Source of the DNA: Boswellia sacra | Taxonomy: Eukaryota > Streptophyta > Magnoliopsida > Sapindales > Burseraceae | NCBI GenBank assembly: GCA_013180625.2 | Contig: SNVD02011147.1 | Span: 434,001-498,000, forward strand | Direction of reading: 5' to 3' | DNA: 64,000 nucleotides | Part shown: positions 36,252-49,745 of the stretch, in pieces | Layout of the letters: each line of letters opens with the position of its first letter | Position numbering within the stretch: position 1 is the stretch's first letter | The notes under the pieces: model-generated | Seen by the model: the letters and a program-made list of their open reading frames with translations, nothing else | The model's database searches: none | What the model was told of the DNA's origin: nothing | Made by a program: the position numbers and the translations under genes

Positions 36252-38801
36252 ATGTATTCAAAACGCGCACAAACAGTGCTCCGATCACAGTCAAAGGCAG
36301 TCAAAGCTTCTCTCTCCGTCATGAACCCCGAATTCCTCGACATCTCCACGCGCACTTGGGCCACCCTCGCCGATGACCCGCCGCTGGTGCTGCCATCGCC
36401 TCCCTCCTCGGAGATGGAAGCTTCGGTTTACTGTGTGGAGAAAATCTTGAATTACAGTTTCAAAAACAAGCGGCTTCTCGAGGAAGCTTTGACGCACTCC
36501 TCTTACACCGACTCGGCGTCGTATCAGAGGCTCGAGTTCATTGGTGACGCCGCTCTTGGACTTGCTTTGAGCAACTACGTGTTCTTGGCGTATCCGCAGC
36601 TGGATCCGGGACAGCTTTCGCTGATACGTGCGGCGAATATAAGCACGGAGAAGCTAGCCCGCGTGGCGATCAGACATGGATTGTATAGGTTTGTGAGACA
36701 TAACGCTACTGCACTCGACGATAAGGTAATGTTTTGTTTCTTGAAAACAGCTGGAAGAAACAACAGCAAATTGCTTTTCTGTTTTATATTTTTTAAAAGT
36801 GTTTCTTTTGAAAGCCAGATTTTTTTTTCCTGTAAAAAGAATGTAATTGTCAGGTTTTCTTTTATTTTTATTTTTATGGGGTAATGCATTACTTTGTAAT
36901 TACATTTTTATTTTTATTGTCAGGTTTTCTTTTATTTTTATGTGATTTGGAATTACTTTTGTTGTTCTTGAATTTGGAATTTATTATTATTTTTTAATAG
37001 CATGAGATGTATCAGTATGTTGTAAGACAAGGTAACAGTTCGATAAGTTTTTATTAGTTGTATTCTTTTTTTTTTTTTTGGTTGAAGGGAAAATAGTGCT
37101 TGTTTTTTCTTTACTAGGCAGAAAAAAGTTTTTTTAAATAATACGGCAATAGTTTTATTTATTATTATTATTTTTTAAAAAATTTAATTGTTTATTTTTG
37201 TGGGTGTTCTGTGATGGGGGTGTAATTTTTTTTATGTAATGAGGGCTTAATTTCCATCTTGAAAATGCTTTTGTTGATTTTAATGCAAAATGCATCTTGA
37301 AACGTGGTATAATGCAAAGAAACAATAGGCGCCATTATTGAATACATCTATGACTTTTTAGTTTCTTATGCGGTAAGTTTTATCTATATGTTATAGGTTA
37401 AGGAGTTTTCTGAAGCAGTGAGTCAAGAATATAATGCAGCTGTATATGGTGGATCAATGAAAGCACCTAAGATTCTTGCCGACATTGTTGAATCTATAGC
37501 AGCTGCAATATATGTAGATGTTGATTTTGATCTCCAAAAACTATGGGTGGTGCGTGGTTATTTATCTTCTTGTATAAACTAGTATATGTTATTTTTCTCA
37601 TGTATCAGTGTTTTGTCACTGGAATATAAGACATTAGTTTTTGAATGTATCTAGATCTTCAGGGGTCTTTTGGAGCCAATTGTAACGCTTGAAGACTTGA
37701 AGCAACAGCCCCAACCGGTGACACTGTTGTTTGAGCTATGTCAGAAGCAAGGGAAGCAAGTTGATATCAAGCACTGGAGAAAGAAGAAAAACAGCATTGC
37801 TAGTGTATATGTTGATGGAGAATTTGTCGCCTCAGGTTCTTCCGAGCAGAAAGAAATTGCAAAGCTTAATGCTGCCAGGGAAGCTTTGCATAAGTTATCA
37901 CAATCTATGCCTATTACCATTGGCATGGTTGAAACTTTTAATGATATTGATGGGAAAGTTGAGGTTGAAGGAGCAAAACAGAAGTTACATGAGCTCTGCG
38001 GCAAAAAAAAGTGGCCAAAACCAGTTTACAAGTATGAACTTCTATTTCTTTAAAAGTTAAAAATCATATGAACTAATTAGAAGATGATACTCATGCTTTG
38101 GCGTTACTTGTATTGATATTTATTTCATTTCATATTAGTATCTTTAATTCTGTTATAGTGCATGCACACAATAGTGATGCTACATGACAAAATGTCATAG
38201 GATTTATTTGTAATTCACAGAAATAGCCTGTCAAACGTTCATGACACTATACTTTTATGCTGCATAGTAGCACATAGACCTTGTTTGTCCTGCAATCCGT
38301 TAGGTTGAAATTGTTTAAGTTTTATATGTTCATTCAGTTAATAATACAATTTAACAGTTTGCTGCTTGACTTATTTTAGTCAATTAGTGACCTTATGTTA
38401 TGCTATACTTTCTGTATAAAAATTTTAGAAAACAGAAGGCAGAACAAAACAGAAAAAGGAAAACTTATCCAGACATCGCAAGTTCACATCCATGTGCTTA
38501 TCTTTTTTCAATTGAGAATTTTATTGCTTGCGCCTTTTCTGTTAGAGTTTTCTTAGTTTTCCCACTCTTTCAGCTCTCTACCAAGATGTATAATTTTTAT
38601 TTTAATTTACGTCCCTGCACGTGCAGAACTGAGAAAGATGAGGGTCCTCCACATGAGAAGAAATTTTTATGTTCAGTTCAAATCGCCACACCAGATGCTG
38701 TGCTTTATATCACGGGAGATGAAAAGTCAAGAGTAAAGGATGCAGAAACTTCTGCAGCTTATATGATGATCCGTGCTTTACAAGAATCTGTTTATATTTG
38801 A
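36252..38801 (+). CDS. RTL2: Ribonuclease III-like protein (RTL2 type, one RNase III domain and two dsRNA-binding domains)
   Basis: Probably cleaves double-stranded RNA (pre-rRNA 3' processing and small-RNA precursors in the Arabidopsis homologue, from memory). Exons: 36252-36725, 37397-37549, 37655-38031, 38627-38801, joining in phase to 392 aa, matching the family. The RNase III domain lies at about residues 60-185. It carries the signature RLEFIGDAALGLALSNY and the second acidic block ADIVESIAAAIYVD, so the metal-binding acidic residues appear present. The first dsRBD is at about 215-290 (NSIASVYVDGEFVASG, NAAREAL). The second, near the C-terminus, ends SAAYMMIRALQES. The start is the first ATG of this frame; an ATG at 36321 (MNPEFLDIS) is an alternative. 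No lesion is seen. Confidence 0.93.
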
Positions 38802-39580
38802 TTCTGCTTATATGCAGTAACCGGCTTTATACTAGTTTTGTTCCTTTTTGAGGCTGCAAGTGTGGCCATGAGCTATGTTAATATCTAGGTTCGCTGTCCT
38901 GATTGTACCAAATACTCCCGTAATTATATGATTGCATTGCCTGCTCCTTAACTGGATTTCATCCATTTGAACTTGACAATTATCTGGAAGATCATGTAAC
39001 TGCAAGAACTATTCAGGTTCATCTTCAATTTTCAAGCAAGTAGAAATGGTTGACGTCCTTGCCAACAAGCTTGCTGCACAATTTTGTGTTCTCGGACTTG
39101 GACCCTGATGGATGGACATTATACAAGGAGCTGGATACTTAAATTAGATTTCGAGCTACCCAAAGCAGGTTTTAGGTAACTAGGTTTCTGCTTGGTCTCT
39201 GCTTCACAACACAGTTCTGCGTTTGCTACACTGATGATTTAGCAGTCTCTGAACCGCTTACTCCTCACAGAAGTGGAACTGGATCTACTAAATATTTTTG
39301 CTCCACATGATTTTCACGTCTCCAAAATGTACAATGTTACTTTTCTTGTTGTTTTTTCTCCTTTTTTTTTTTCCGCGTCGGGTTGACAAACTGAAACAGA
39401 GGAAATAATGCTATTTACTAGTAATATTGTCTTTTACTCCATGAAAAATGGGTTAGTCCTGCTTTAGTTCTCATTTCTTTCTAATAGCAATAATACGATG
39501 CTTGATGGTTAAATTCAATCTACATGCATTTCTGAACTTGGTAAATGCATACAACCATCATCCCTAAATTTACAATCACT
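38802..39580. other. Region between the convergent RTL2 and GT61 genes
   Basis: Probably holds the 3' UTRs of both genes. No coding signal recognised. Confidence 0.6.
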
Positions 39581-41552
39581 TCAACTTAAAGAACTTGATT
39601 GTCCAATAAGTTTTTTTGCTTTAATAAGGGTTTCTCTAAGCCTCGTTACATTTATCCTCAAATGCTGAGCATCAAGATACACAGCCCGGGCAGCCTGGTA
39701 GCCCTTGGAGAATAAAGACCAAGGATCCCTAATGACTGGGTCGTCTCTACCGTAGGTCTCAGTGAGACTGCTCTCCTCTGGTTTAATCTTGTATTGCAAG
39801 TATTTGACACCCATTTCCCTTGTAGGGTCACCAAAGTAGAAACTTGAGCCCCATTCTAAACCAATTGGCACCACCTGCACCGCCACTGCCCCAGCTGGCA
39901 AGAACAACTCATTTGCCATGCCAGCACCATGAGCTCCAACCATCACACTACAGGAGTTCATCACTTTTGCAAACTTATTCAAATTTGACATCCTTTTAGG
40001 CCTCGTCATGACAAGCACTTCAAATCCTAGTTTTTCCATCATTACCACCATTTCATGTTCATTTAGAAACTTTCTTGTGTTTCTACGCGATATGAGAATC
40101 AGAAGTGGCTTTTTTCTGATTATCTCGGAAACACTCTGGTATTTAAAATTGTATGTTTCTCCAAGGAACTTCCTGAAGTCAAACATAGAGTACCCTCCTG
40201 GAATATCGGTGGTGTTGAGGGACAGAAAGCCATGGTACTTGAGCCCTATAACAGCTCCAGGAAAGCAATGAACGCTGCCATTCGCTGCTGGATTTATGAA
40301 CTCGTAACGAGACAAACGGGATAAAATTTTGCCGTATTTTCTTACCCAAGAAGGGTTGTAATCAACGATGACAAACTTTACATGGGATCGAAAGTTTCGG
40401 GAAGTGAGGAACAAAGGGATAATAATTTCATTGAATTCATGGAACAGGTTTCCTGCAAAGCCACCAGAGGAAAATACCAAAGCCGGCACATCATGATTGT
40501 ATGGACAAGCTGGTGAGTTTGCGTCTCCATTAACTATGATCTGCACCGCCGTAACGAGGTACGAGGGATCTTTAGTTGGATATGGTTTGATTTCTCGTTT
40601 AAGTTGTTGAGACTGAGAGGAGGGAATGTGAATAGTCAATGCTTTGTTGTCAATCCTAACTTGTCTATTTGCAATACACAATTCACAGTAAAGGTCGGTG
40701 TGGCAAGCAAAGCCTGTTTGATCAAGCTGGATCCGATCCTCACCTGTATGCAGAATGAAACGCTTAAATTTTCTCACCCCAAATTAAAAGTGCAGATATT
40801 TAGTAATTAGGTGATAATATATATGTGAAGTGAGTCCTATACACACACACGTAATGTAAGTTCTGCAACTTATCTTACAAAGAGGTACACACTTTCTTAT
40901 ATTGTATATATTGGGAGCAAGGCAGGCTCGAATCAATTATAAGAATGCTAAAAATAAAGAAATTAATTAAGAACCTCTCACAAGTCTTCTTAATGGCAAA
41001 TCAAAAGGGTCGTCTACTGCAATGGCTTTATCTTCATGATGATCAGCCTTTTTGCTGTTGAGGCTACCTCCCCCATTTGATTGCCTGTCCTTCGCTTCAT
41101 GATCAAAAGGGTCGTTTACGACAATATTAATGGCTTCATGATCAGCCTTTTTGCTGCTGAGGCTACCTCCCCTATTTGATTGCTGCTCCTTCCCTTCACG
41201 ATCAAAAGGGTCATTTTCTACAATATTAGTGGCTTCATCATCGGCCTTTTTGCTGCTGGAACTACCTCCACTACTTGATTGCTGGTCCTTCCCTTCATAA
41301 TTAAATGACCCTCGAGTTAGCCAACAAGTTGATGAACAAAAAGCTGATCAACATTAATGCAAGTCCTTTACAGGCCTTATTATTATTATTTTTTTTATAC
41401 ATATATAATAAGTGCAGTGAATTAAAATGATACTTACATAACTCAAGTGACACATCCGGTGAGTAAACTGAGGCATTAAGCCATGCTAGGAGAAGGAGGA
41501 AAGCTAATGAAGCAGTTGCACCAAAAACTAGCTTGTTTTGCTCCTTTCCCAT
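39581..41552 (-). CDS. GT61-family glycosyltransferase (xylan/mucilage xylosyltransferase-like)
   Basis: A type II Golgi membrane enzyme, probably adding xylose or arabinose to xylan or glycoproteins; the exact sugar cannot be told. Minus-strand exons: 41552-41438, 41343-40975, 40743-39581, joining in phase to 548 aa. The N-terminus has one membrane span (LVFGATASLAFLLLLAWL). Exon 2 encodes a lumenal stem made of three imperfect 33-34-residue repeats, each ending DPFD. The catalytic domain has CHTDLYCELC, ALVFSSGGFAGNLFHEFNEI, TTDIPGGYSMFDFRKFL, LILISRRNTRKFLN and VGAHGAGMANELFLPAGA, followed by the GT61 DDPV region. This places it near the MUCI21/XYXT1 clade. Frame and splice sites are intact. 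Confidence 0.9.
40990..41300 (-). repeat. Three in-frame ~99-bp repeats in the GT61 stem exon
   Basis: Minus-strand units begin at EGKDQQSSSGGSSSSKKAD, EGKEQQSNRGGSLSSKKAD and EAKDRQSNGGGSLNSKKAD, and each runs to NDPFD or DDPFD. The first two are 33 codons and the third is 34. Composition is hydrophilic, Ser/Gly/Lys-rich and probably disordered. Confidence 0.93.
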
Positions 41553-43629
41553 ATCTGATCATGTATGTAGAAAAAATGAGATTCAATACTGTGCGCTATC
41601 AAGAGAAATATGAAGAAAACAACCTTTAATTTAATAAGCAAAAGTTTGGAGAGTCTATTCTTCTCAATGGTTCGCACTTGGCTTATCTCTTGTCAACTTA
41701 ATTACATCCTCGTTATGATTATTTGTATCTTTTATGTTACTCTTTTAATATATTCAACATCTGAAATGGACGTCTCAGCTGTACATACGCAATCATATTC
41801 TGATGACTCTGCTAGAGAAATTATTTTGATGTATTACTCTTCCCCCTTCGGTTGTTAGGATTTGATTTTTAATTGCTTGACCATTCATGGGATCATCAGC
41901 AAATGAGCAGCCTTCTCTTACTGCTTTTTCCGATCATGCTTAATAATATATATTATTTATATCTATAGCTGCGTTTAGACGTTTGTTTACATAATATCTT
42001 TAGCTTACAGAGACTCAAGGATTCGAATTTCGAGATTGGTTTAGTAGAATTTAATTGATAGTTTCTTTGGTTTGAAAGTGAGAAAATCTAAAATGAAATC
42101 AGAAGATATATATAGATGAAAGAATCAACAATACTTTAGAGAGATGGAGTCGGACTCTTATTGTTATATATTCTAAGTTCAATAATTAGAATTGAGAAAA
42201 TATGTTCTATCAGACTAGTTTTTACAATCTTTTAATCATAGAGCATCGTCTCTCATATATGTTAATATGGCACATCGTGATTGGATGGTTGCTTATGGAA
42301 TATATTTACTAATTATCATTATGAGAGATCGGTGGCTTTTCTGTGTAAACTTGATAGGGTAACTTCTAAAATATTGTTTTTGGTTGTTAGTGAGTAATTT
42401 TATTTTATTTTTTTAAGAAAACTTGTCTATTTCTATACAGCTAGTACGTGTTTGGATTATTTTGGTTTCTCATTCAGAAAACATTTGACTTGAGCACGTA
42501 ATTGGTGATTTCTTGCATTATATTTTGCTCAAAAGAACAAGGAAAATTGGACTTGTGTATTTTTAGATTTAAATTAGAAGAAACATATTTGATAGTGTAT
42601 GCGGAATCAATTTTCTTCTATGTTAGCACGAAAAGGAAACAATGAAGAACAATATTGTAAACCGGATTATCTCATCATTAAAGCAAAATCTTCGAGAGAA
42701 AGACATGTAAAAATCAACTTTTTACTTGTCGAAGACAGGAAGGATAAATTTTATTCCCCCTCCTCATGGAAACATGCTAAAAACTATGCGGTGCGGGAGC
42801 GAACAACATTTTTGAATTTTAAAGCAAAGCACTTGTTCTCTCTCGCAGCGGTCTGCCCTTATGTCACGGATTGAAGAATTATGCGAACTTGGGTTATCCG
42901 TTGACTCTCTCCTTGGCTGGGACTGCACCTTTTCATTTTTCTTTTTAATTATTGTTAGATATGGAAATGTATGGATTATATACCGAATATAACAAAATAT
43001 TATAAATTAAATAGACAAGAAGGTTTTACATTGTTTGATTATAAAATCTATCTACACAGAGAGAAAAAAATTGTAATTCACTATATTGTCTTTGACTTAC
43101 AAGACCTAGAATGAGTAGTAGTAGACTTTCTACTCTCACTCATCTAATCAATGTAAATGGTTCTCTAAAGAACACAATACTAGTGACTTTACACACTCTT
43201 TATCGTTGCAAACTCAACACTCACTCATCTAATTTGTATAAAATAGTTCCCTAAAAAACACAACACTTTTGACTTTATAAACTTTATGTTGTTGCACACC
43301 GTTAGTTTTTGCAGCGTATGAAAGTTACGAATAATATAACTGAAAATAGTAACGTAAATCGGAACAGGATGTTTACGTTATTCGGTTATAACCAACCTAT
43401 TTCCACGGGCAACAAGAGTTGCAATCCACCATGTTATATGTGTTTACACTCGACTTAGGACTCTTTACAGTGGTAGACACCCGCTCACACATTAACCTAA
43501 TCTATGTAAACTTGATCAACCTCGATCACAACCATAGTCCTTTACACACTTTTCTGATGCTGCTATTTTTTAGTTATGATTATCTTAACTACACACAGTT
43601 AAGAATAACATAACACCTATAATTGGTGC

Positions 43630-44450
43630 AGACACATGTGATTACTTAACTCCCTTAAACTCACACGATCTATAACAATTAACCAAAGCCTAAAGCTTTA
43701 CACAAGACATAAAAACAAATAAAAGACGCACTCAAACTTGCTCTTGCTTGCTCTCTCTCAATTTGCCTTGAATGCGTTAAATGCCTTACTACAAAAGCTA
43801 TGAAGATAGCTTTATATAGTATTTGATATCAATTGCAATCCTCGTCAAGATCATGTAAAATCTCAATAAAACTCATAAGGAAAGTTTGGATAGTAATAAA
43901 ACTTTATAGGAAGTAATAATATACTCTCCTAAGTAAACTAGAATACTTAAATAATATCATTATCTAATAAGAGATAACTAATACAAATATAAAACTTCCT
44001 ATTCAACTAGGATACCAAATCCAAACTTATTCCTATTCAATTAGGATACCGTATCAAAACTTATCATATTTTAATTAAAATTCTTCTAATACAAAATATC
44101 TATATAAAATAAATGAGATTAGAAAAACATCCACATTTAATGTTTTAATCACATTATGACAAAATACTCATGTACAATGCACATACCATATGTGCCACGT
44201 CTAGAACCAACACACACCTAACACGATGCTACAATGAAAAACATAACAAATCACTCAGTTACAGACACATGTGAATACTCACATTTTAAGCCTCACACGC
44301 CTTATACTCTCAACAAAAGCTTAATGTTTCACACAAACATGAAACACAATGTAAAAATGCACTTCGGCTTGCTCTCGCTCACTTTTCTCGAATGCTTGGT
44401 GAATGATTGTGTTCTAACAGTGTAACCACTATATATAGTTTTCCCATTCA
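43630..44450. repeat. Diverged direct repeat, possibly old LTR sequence
   Basis: Blocks near 43630-43830 and 44260-44440 share order and wording (gacacatgtga, then acaaaagctta/taaagctttacaca, then gcactc-acttgctct, then a tatagt box). They are diverged, and I could not define ends or coding sequence. Confidence 0.45.
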
Positions 44451-45045
44451 ATTTCAATTTGTCTTTCCTTTAGTTGCAAGTATAAGAGTGTTACTTTGGA
44501 AACAACACAAATTAGGAGTAACGTATAATCGGATATAAACATATATATATTCTCCTAAATGAACTAGGATAATATATTTAAATGTCCTAGTACATTTTAA
44601 GATAATGTCTACATACATAATGCCTATTGAATTAAGATTCCAATTAGTTGTCCTATTTCTATTAGGATTCTCCTAATTAATGATGTTACGTTTTAGGCAT
44701 GATAGAGAAATATAATGTCACTAGGAGTTAAATTTACATCAAAGAAATGCAAATGCATGTAGACCTAACAATTAAAATTATAATAATAAATATAATACCA
44801 TCAAATAAAAATATAATATATAATAAATAATTGTATTTCATATTAGTAATAAATATATTTTTATATTATTAAAATAAGATTAATCTTGCATCTAATTAAA
44901 TTCTAATTACGCAAATTAATAATTTTAAAATTTTATTATAAGTATAATTTTAAATAACTAAAATATTATTAAATAAATATTAATATATAATAAGTAATCT
45001 TATATAATATTATTGTATTCGATAAATTTGATTTAAAAGTTATTT

Positions 45046-46506
45046 TATTTTTATGTTTCAATTAATATAAATAACTAACATAATTATAAATAAATAACTA
45101 ATATATTATTTAATAAATAGTAAAATACATAACAATTTCTATTATCATATAATAATAATCGTATTAAATAATTTATATTTAAAAATTATTATCTTTACAT
45201 CTAAATGATAAAAAATAATAAGTTAAATGTTATTAAACAATTTATTGATACAAATTTATGATATTTGATCTCACCAATCCAGTTGTTGAGATTAAAAGTT
45301 AAAAATTGATATTTAATACTATCAACTTATCAATCATTTTAACTATTGGATTTTGTGGATTAATGGCTAAAAAATTGTCTAGTTTTGTGTCAAAAATCTT
45401 GTGTCGAAATATCATTTTCCAATAAATAATTCTTATCATAATATAAACAACTATAATTGCATAATTAATAATTTAAGGAAATTGTAACATATTATAACAT
45501 TTATGTAAATATGTAGTTATGTCAAATTTATATTTATTTATTGCTAAATTGCTATTAAAAATTTGAATACTTTTCTACTATTATAATATTATTAATTATT
45601 TAGCAATAATAAGAAATATAATATAATAATAAATACACAATTAAAATATTATTAAATAAAATAAACATAATGATATAAAATAATTCATAAATAATTAAAT
45701 TAATTTTATTCAAATTAAGCTTGAATAAAAATTAAAAAATTTTGTATTTAAAAAATAATTTCTTAACGATTATCAAATAATAGCATAGTCCAATCTCATT
45801 TTATACTAAACATAAGGCACTAGTATATATAATCCAGTCCCGACTCTCAAACACAGCCTTAGTGGCTTGAGCAAAGCTATTTAAAGAGACAATTATCATG
45901 CTTACAAACGTATCTAGGTGAGATTAAGTCATCATTGATTACCAAGAAGAACATACAGCTCTTCAAGAATGTGTCACTTTGGGAATTTTAACAATTTGTT
46001 TAATCAATATAAATAGTGACCCCGATCTTTCAGATATTTCGATTCCAACAAACGATGATGCTATAACTTCAATCCGATTAAGTCTTAACAAAATAGTATT
46101 CGTAGTTTGTGAGGATCATTTTAGCTATATATGAAGTCTTTGATTAATAATAAGATAAACAAATTTTTTTTTGTTAACTCCATAGATTTGTGAAATCAGT
46201 TACTATTCTTAAATGGTGTAGACGTAAAGAGATAAACAAGTTGTGGATATTATTGGACTCCCAAACACAGCCTTAGTGGCTTCAGCAAAGAAATTAGAGA
46301 TAGCAACCTAAATCTGCAAGCATGACCAAAGCAACAATTAATGTTTCTACAAAATAAGATTTTTGTAAATTTATTCTTTCCAAATAAACATAATTCTTCC
46401 CTGAAACAAAATTGAATCCTATCCTTTAAAATTACCAAGTTGAGAAATTGTATAGTGTATTTGAAATGATATTTTAACTATCAGTTATTCAGAAAAGACA
46501 GAATTT
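45046..46506. repeat. Segmental duplication, arm 1 (continues at 56607-56790)
   Basis: tttatgtttcaatta followed by atataaataac at about 45052 matches 57669 onward, and the two stay roughly collinear through gaatcctatcctttaaa. Beyond the Copia insertion the arm resumes at 56607 (ttaattttgttgcaa, then gtttaagaaatcaa), matching 58636 onward. The Copia therefore sits inside this arm. Confidence 0.65.
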
Positions 46507-46511
46507 GTTTA

Positions 46512-47071
46512 TATTGACTTTAGCTCATATGCAAGTGGGAGAGATCCCACATTGGTTAAGTAGTAAAGCTTGGGTCTCATGTGAGCTTATAAAAGAAACC
46601 ATGTGGGAGATGTTTAAGTGTTCCAATTGAAATTCTCCTTCACGCCCCATATTATGTAAGGTCTCATATAAGACCTCATAGTTTAAGGGCCTTTTATTAA
46701 GGACCTTAAAGTTTGTAATATTTACTTTTTTTTTCTTTGATTTTTGGATATTTGTAGTATTACCCAATTATTTGAATAATTACAGTTTGGCCCAACTATT
46801 TAGGTAATTACAGTTTGACCCAATAGTTGTGGTATTTGTATTGTGATCCAAAAGTTTGTAATTCGCTTTGAAGATAGTGGAAGGTTTCTTCAGCGGCGTT
46901 CGAGGACGTAGGTACTAATACCGAACCTCGTTAAATCTTGGTGTTCTTTCTATTTCTGCATTGTGGTTGATTGGTTGCCTCTTTAGTTGCTATTATATTC
47001 AATTATCTGACATAGTTTGTGGTTGTGTATTTTGATTGTTTTTGTTGCTATCGCTTCCGTTTTGCGCAACA
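46512..47071 (+). repeat. 5' LTR of the Copia element
   Basis: 560 bp, starting tattgactttagctcat and ending ttttgcgcaaca. It contains the TATA-like cttataaaag at about 46586. Confidence 0.93.
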
Positions 47072-47073
47072 AT

Positions 47074-47090
47074 TGGTATCAGAGCCTAAG
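47074..47090 (+). promoter_or_regulatory. Copia primer-binding site (initiator Met tRNA type)
   Basis: tggtatcagagcctaag starts two bases after the 5' LTR and matches the usual plant retrotransposon primer-binding site. Confidence 0.9.
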
Positions 47091-47237
47091 GTTGTGGATA
47101 GTTAGTGGTTATTTCTTTGAAGCACTTACTATTATTCTGGGCTGTTGAGTTTGGATTGCTAGTTATTGAATATAATAGTTTGTTTGGAGCTTGATTATTG
47201 GTTATTTGTGTATCGAGCTTATTTGTGAGAGGTAGTA

Positions 47238-49745
47238 ATGGCATCATCATCAACTGTATCAGAGAAGACAGTGACTGTGACAAATGCAAAAATAGATGTT
47301 GAAAAATTTGATGGCCTAAATAATTTCGACTTATGGCAGAGTGAGGTGTTAAACGGGTTATATCAGCAAGATTTGGATATTGTTCTGGAAGAAACAAAAC
47401 CAGAAGATATCAATACAAGAGATTGGGACAGGCTGAATATAAAAGCTTGTGGATTGATTCGCTCTTGCTTGTGTAGAGAACAGAAGTATCCGTTCACGAA
47501 AGAGACATCTGCAAGTAAACTGTAGAAGGCACTGGAAAACAAATATATGAAGAAAAGCAATGAGAATCGGCTGTATCTATTGAAGAGATTGTTCCGTCTT
47601 CAGTTGAAACCAGGTACGAGCATCAGTTCTCATATTGATGAGTTTAATAAGTTAATTACTGATTTGTTAAACTTAGATGAAACCTTCAAAGATGAAATTA
47701 AGGCTATGTTATTGATTGGCTCACTTCCGGATGAATTAGATCATTTGTGCATTACTCTTATCCGTGGGAAAGATAAACTGTCTTTTGAAGAAGTTTGTTT
47801 TGCTTTGTTGAATTATGAAATTTGCAAGAAAGATCAAAGGGATAGGGATGAGTCAGTAGATGCATTGACAGTGAGAGGGCGTAGTAAAAGTAGGAAACCA
47901 GGAAAAAGGAGAAAATCTTGATCGAGGGGTAGATTAGGAAAAGATGAGTGTGCCTTTTGTCGTAAGAAAAGGCATTGAAAGAAAGATTGTCCTAGGTTGA
48001 AAAAGAAAGATAAGGGCAAGGCTGTTTCTGAGTCATGTGTTGTTGAGCGTGAGGATGATAGTGATATAGATATATGTCTAGTTGGTCATCCATCCACTTC
48101 TGGTTCTGATGAGTGGATTATGGATTCGGGTTGTACTTATCATATGTGTCCACATAGGGAATGGTTCTTTCAGTTTGAAAAGCTTGATTGTGGAGTTGTG
48201 TATATGGGCAATGATGATATTTATCATACTGCTGGGATAGGTTCGATCCGATTGAGGAATCATGATGGACTGACTAGAGTTCTGATAGATGTTCGGTATG
48301 TACCGAAGTTGAAGAAGAATCTCATCTCTTTAGGAGCCTTGGAATCTAAAGGCTGTGCTGTATCTATTCGAGATAGTATTCTGAGGGTCACTTCAGGCGC
48401 TCTTGTGGTATTGAAAAGCACTAGGAGGAACAACTTGTATTACTATAATGGTAGTACGGTTATTGGATCAGCGACTATGATTTCTGATAATGATACAGAT
48501 TCAGAGATCACGAGACTATGACATATGCGATTGGGACATGCAGGTGAGAAAGCCTTATTCAGTTTGGTGAAACGAGGCTTATTGAAAGGTGCAAAGACCT
48601 GCAAGCTGGATTTTTGTGAGCATTGTGTTTTGGGAAAGCAGAAGAGAGTGAAATTTGGCACCGCTATTCATAATACAAAGGGTATTCTTGATTATGTTCA
48701 CTCAGAGGTGTGGGGACCTACCAAAACCGCATCGAAAGGAGGTAGGCACTACTTTGTTACTTTTGTTGATGACTTTTCCAGAAGAACTTAGGTGTACTGT
48801 TTGAAATCACAAGATGATGTACTTAGTGCTTTCCTTAAATGAAAAAAGATGATTGAGATACAAACTGGTAAGAAGATCAAGCATCTCAGAATAGACAATG
48901 GTGGTGAGTATTGCAGTGATCAGTTTTTGAAATTGTGTCGAGATGAAGGTATTGTACGTCATTTTACTGTTAGAGGTACACCACAGCAGAATGGGGTGGC
49001 AGAACGCATGAATCAGACATTGCTGGAGAAAGTTCGGTGTATGTTGTCCACTGCTAGGTTGGGCAAGGAATTTTGGGCTGAGGCTGTGACTTATGCATGT
49101 CATCTCATTAATCGTCTATCTTCAGCTGCTATTGATGATAGAACTCCATCGGAGGTATGGTCTGGACAACCTGTTTCTGATTATGATTCTTTACATGTTT
49201 TTGGTTCTACTGCATATTATCATGTGAAAGAATCTAAGCTGGATCCTAGAGCCAAGAAAGTGATTTCCTTGGGATTTGCTTTAAGAGTAAAAAGATATTT
49301 TTTCTGGTGTCCTAGTTCGAGGAAGATTGTATCCAGCCGAGATGTGACATTTGATGAGTCTTCAATGTTGAAGAAATCAGAAAACCAGACAGAGGTGAAT
49401 AGTACTCCACAGCAGGTGGAGCATACTCAGCAGCGGGTAGAGTTTGAAACGACAACATTAAACCCAGTTAGATCTGTTGAGATAGATGATGGTACTCCTA
49501 TGACAGAGGAGGATTTGGGAGATGATGGAGAGGGTTATACTCAGGAACCTCAACAGCAACAAGAATATATTGTAGTTAATAGGCCAAGACGTAAGATTCG
49601 CAGACCTGCTCGATTTGCTGATATGGTGGCCTATGCACTTCTAATTGTAGATGGTGATGTTCCTTCCACTTATAAAGAGGCAGTCAGATGTTCTGAAGTT
49701 GATAAGTGGAAGACAGCTATGAGCGAAGAGATGCAGTCTCTTTAA
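47238..49745 (+). pseudogene. Copia gag-protease-integrase part of the polyprotein, with stops
   Basis: One continuous frame containing gag (from MASSSTVSEKTV), a CCHC knuckle (CAFCRKKRH, stop, KKDCP at about 47950-47990), and the protease site MDSGCTYHM (about 48120). The integrase has an HHCC finger (MRLGHAGE, CEHCVLGKQK), HSEVWGP where most relatives have Asp for Glu, IDNGGEY and NGVAERMN. The frame is interrupted at about 47523, 47919, 47976, 48519, 48789, 48840 and 49743 by stops but by no frameshift. Every stop lies where a Trp, Gln or Arg codon one transition away is expected. Confidence 0.93.

Larger units (their letters stand above)
41553..46506. other. Gene-poor, AT-rich region with degraded repeats
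   Basis: No gene recognised. About 43340-43420 (gtttacgttattcgg, then tccacgggcaac) looks like an old plant LTR-type repeat. Two diverged copies of a block with gacacatgtga, cacacaa and cttgctctcgctc lie at about 43630-43830 and 44260-44440. 44750-46506 is extremely AT-rich. From about 45046 on it is duplicated at 57660-58620. Confidence 0.5.

Noticed and set aside
42599..42874. 91-codon plus-strand open frame
   Set aside because: No similarity recognised and no supporting gene structure. It lies in repeat-rich DNA, so it is treated as chance.
46516..47071. 5' LTR starting at tgacttt (46516)
   Set aside because: That start breaks the 5-bp target duplication. Starting at 46512 (TATTGA, a mutated TGTTGA) gives perfect gttta on both sides.
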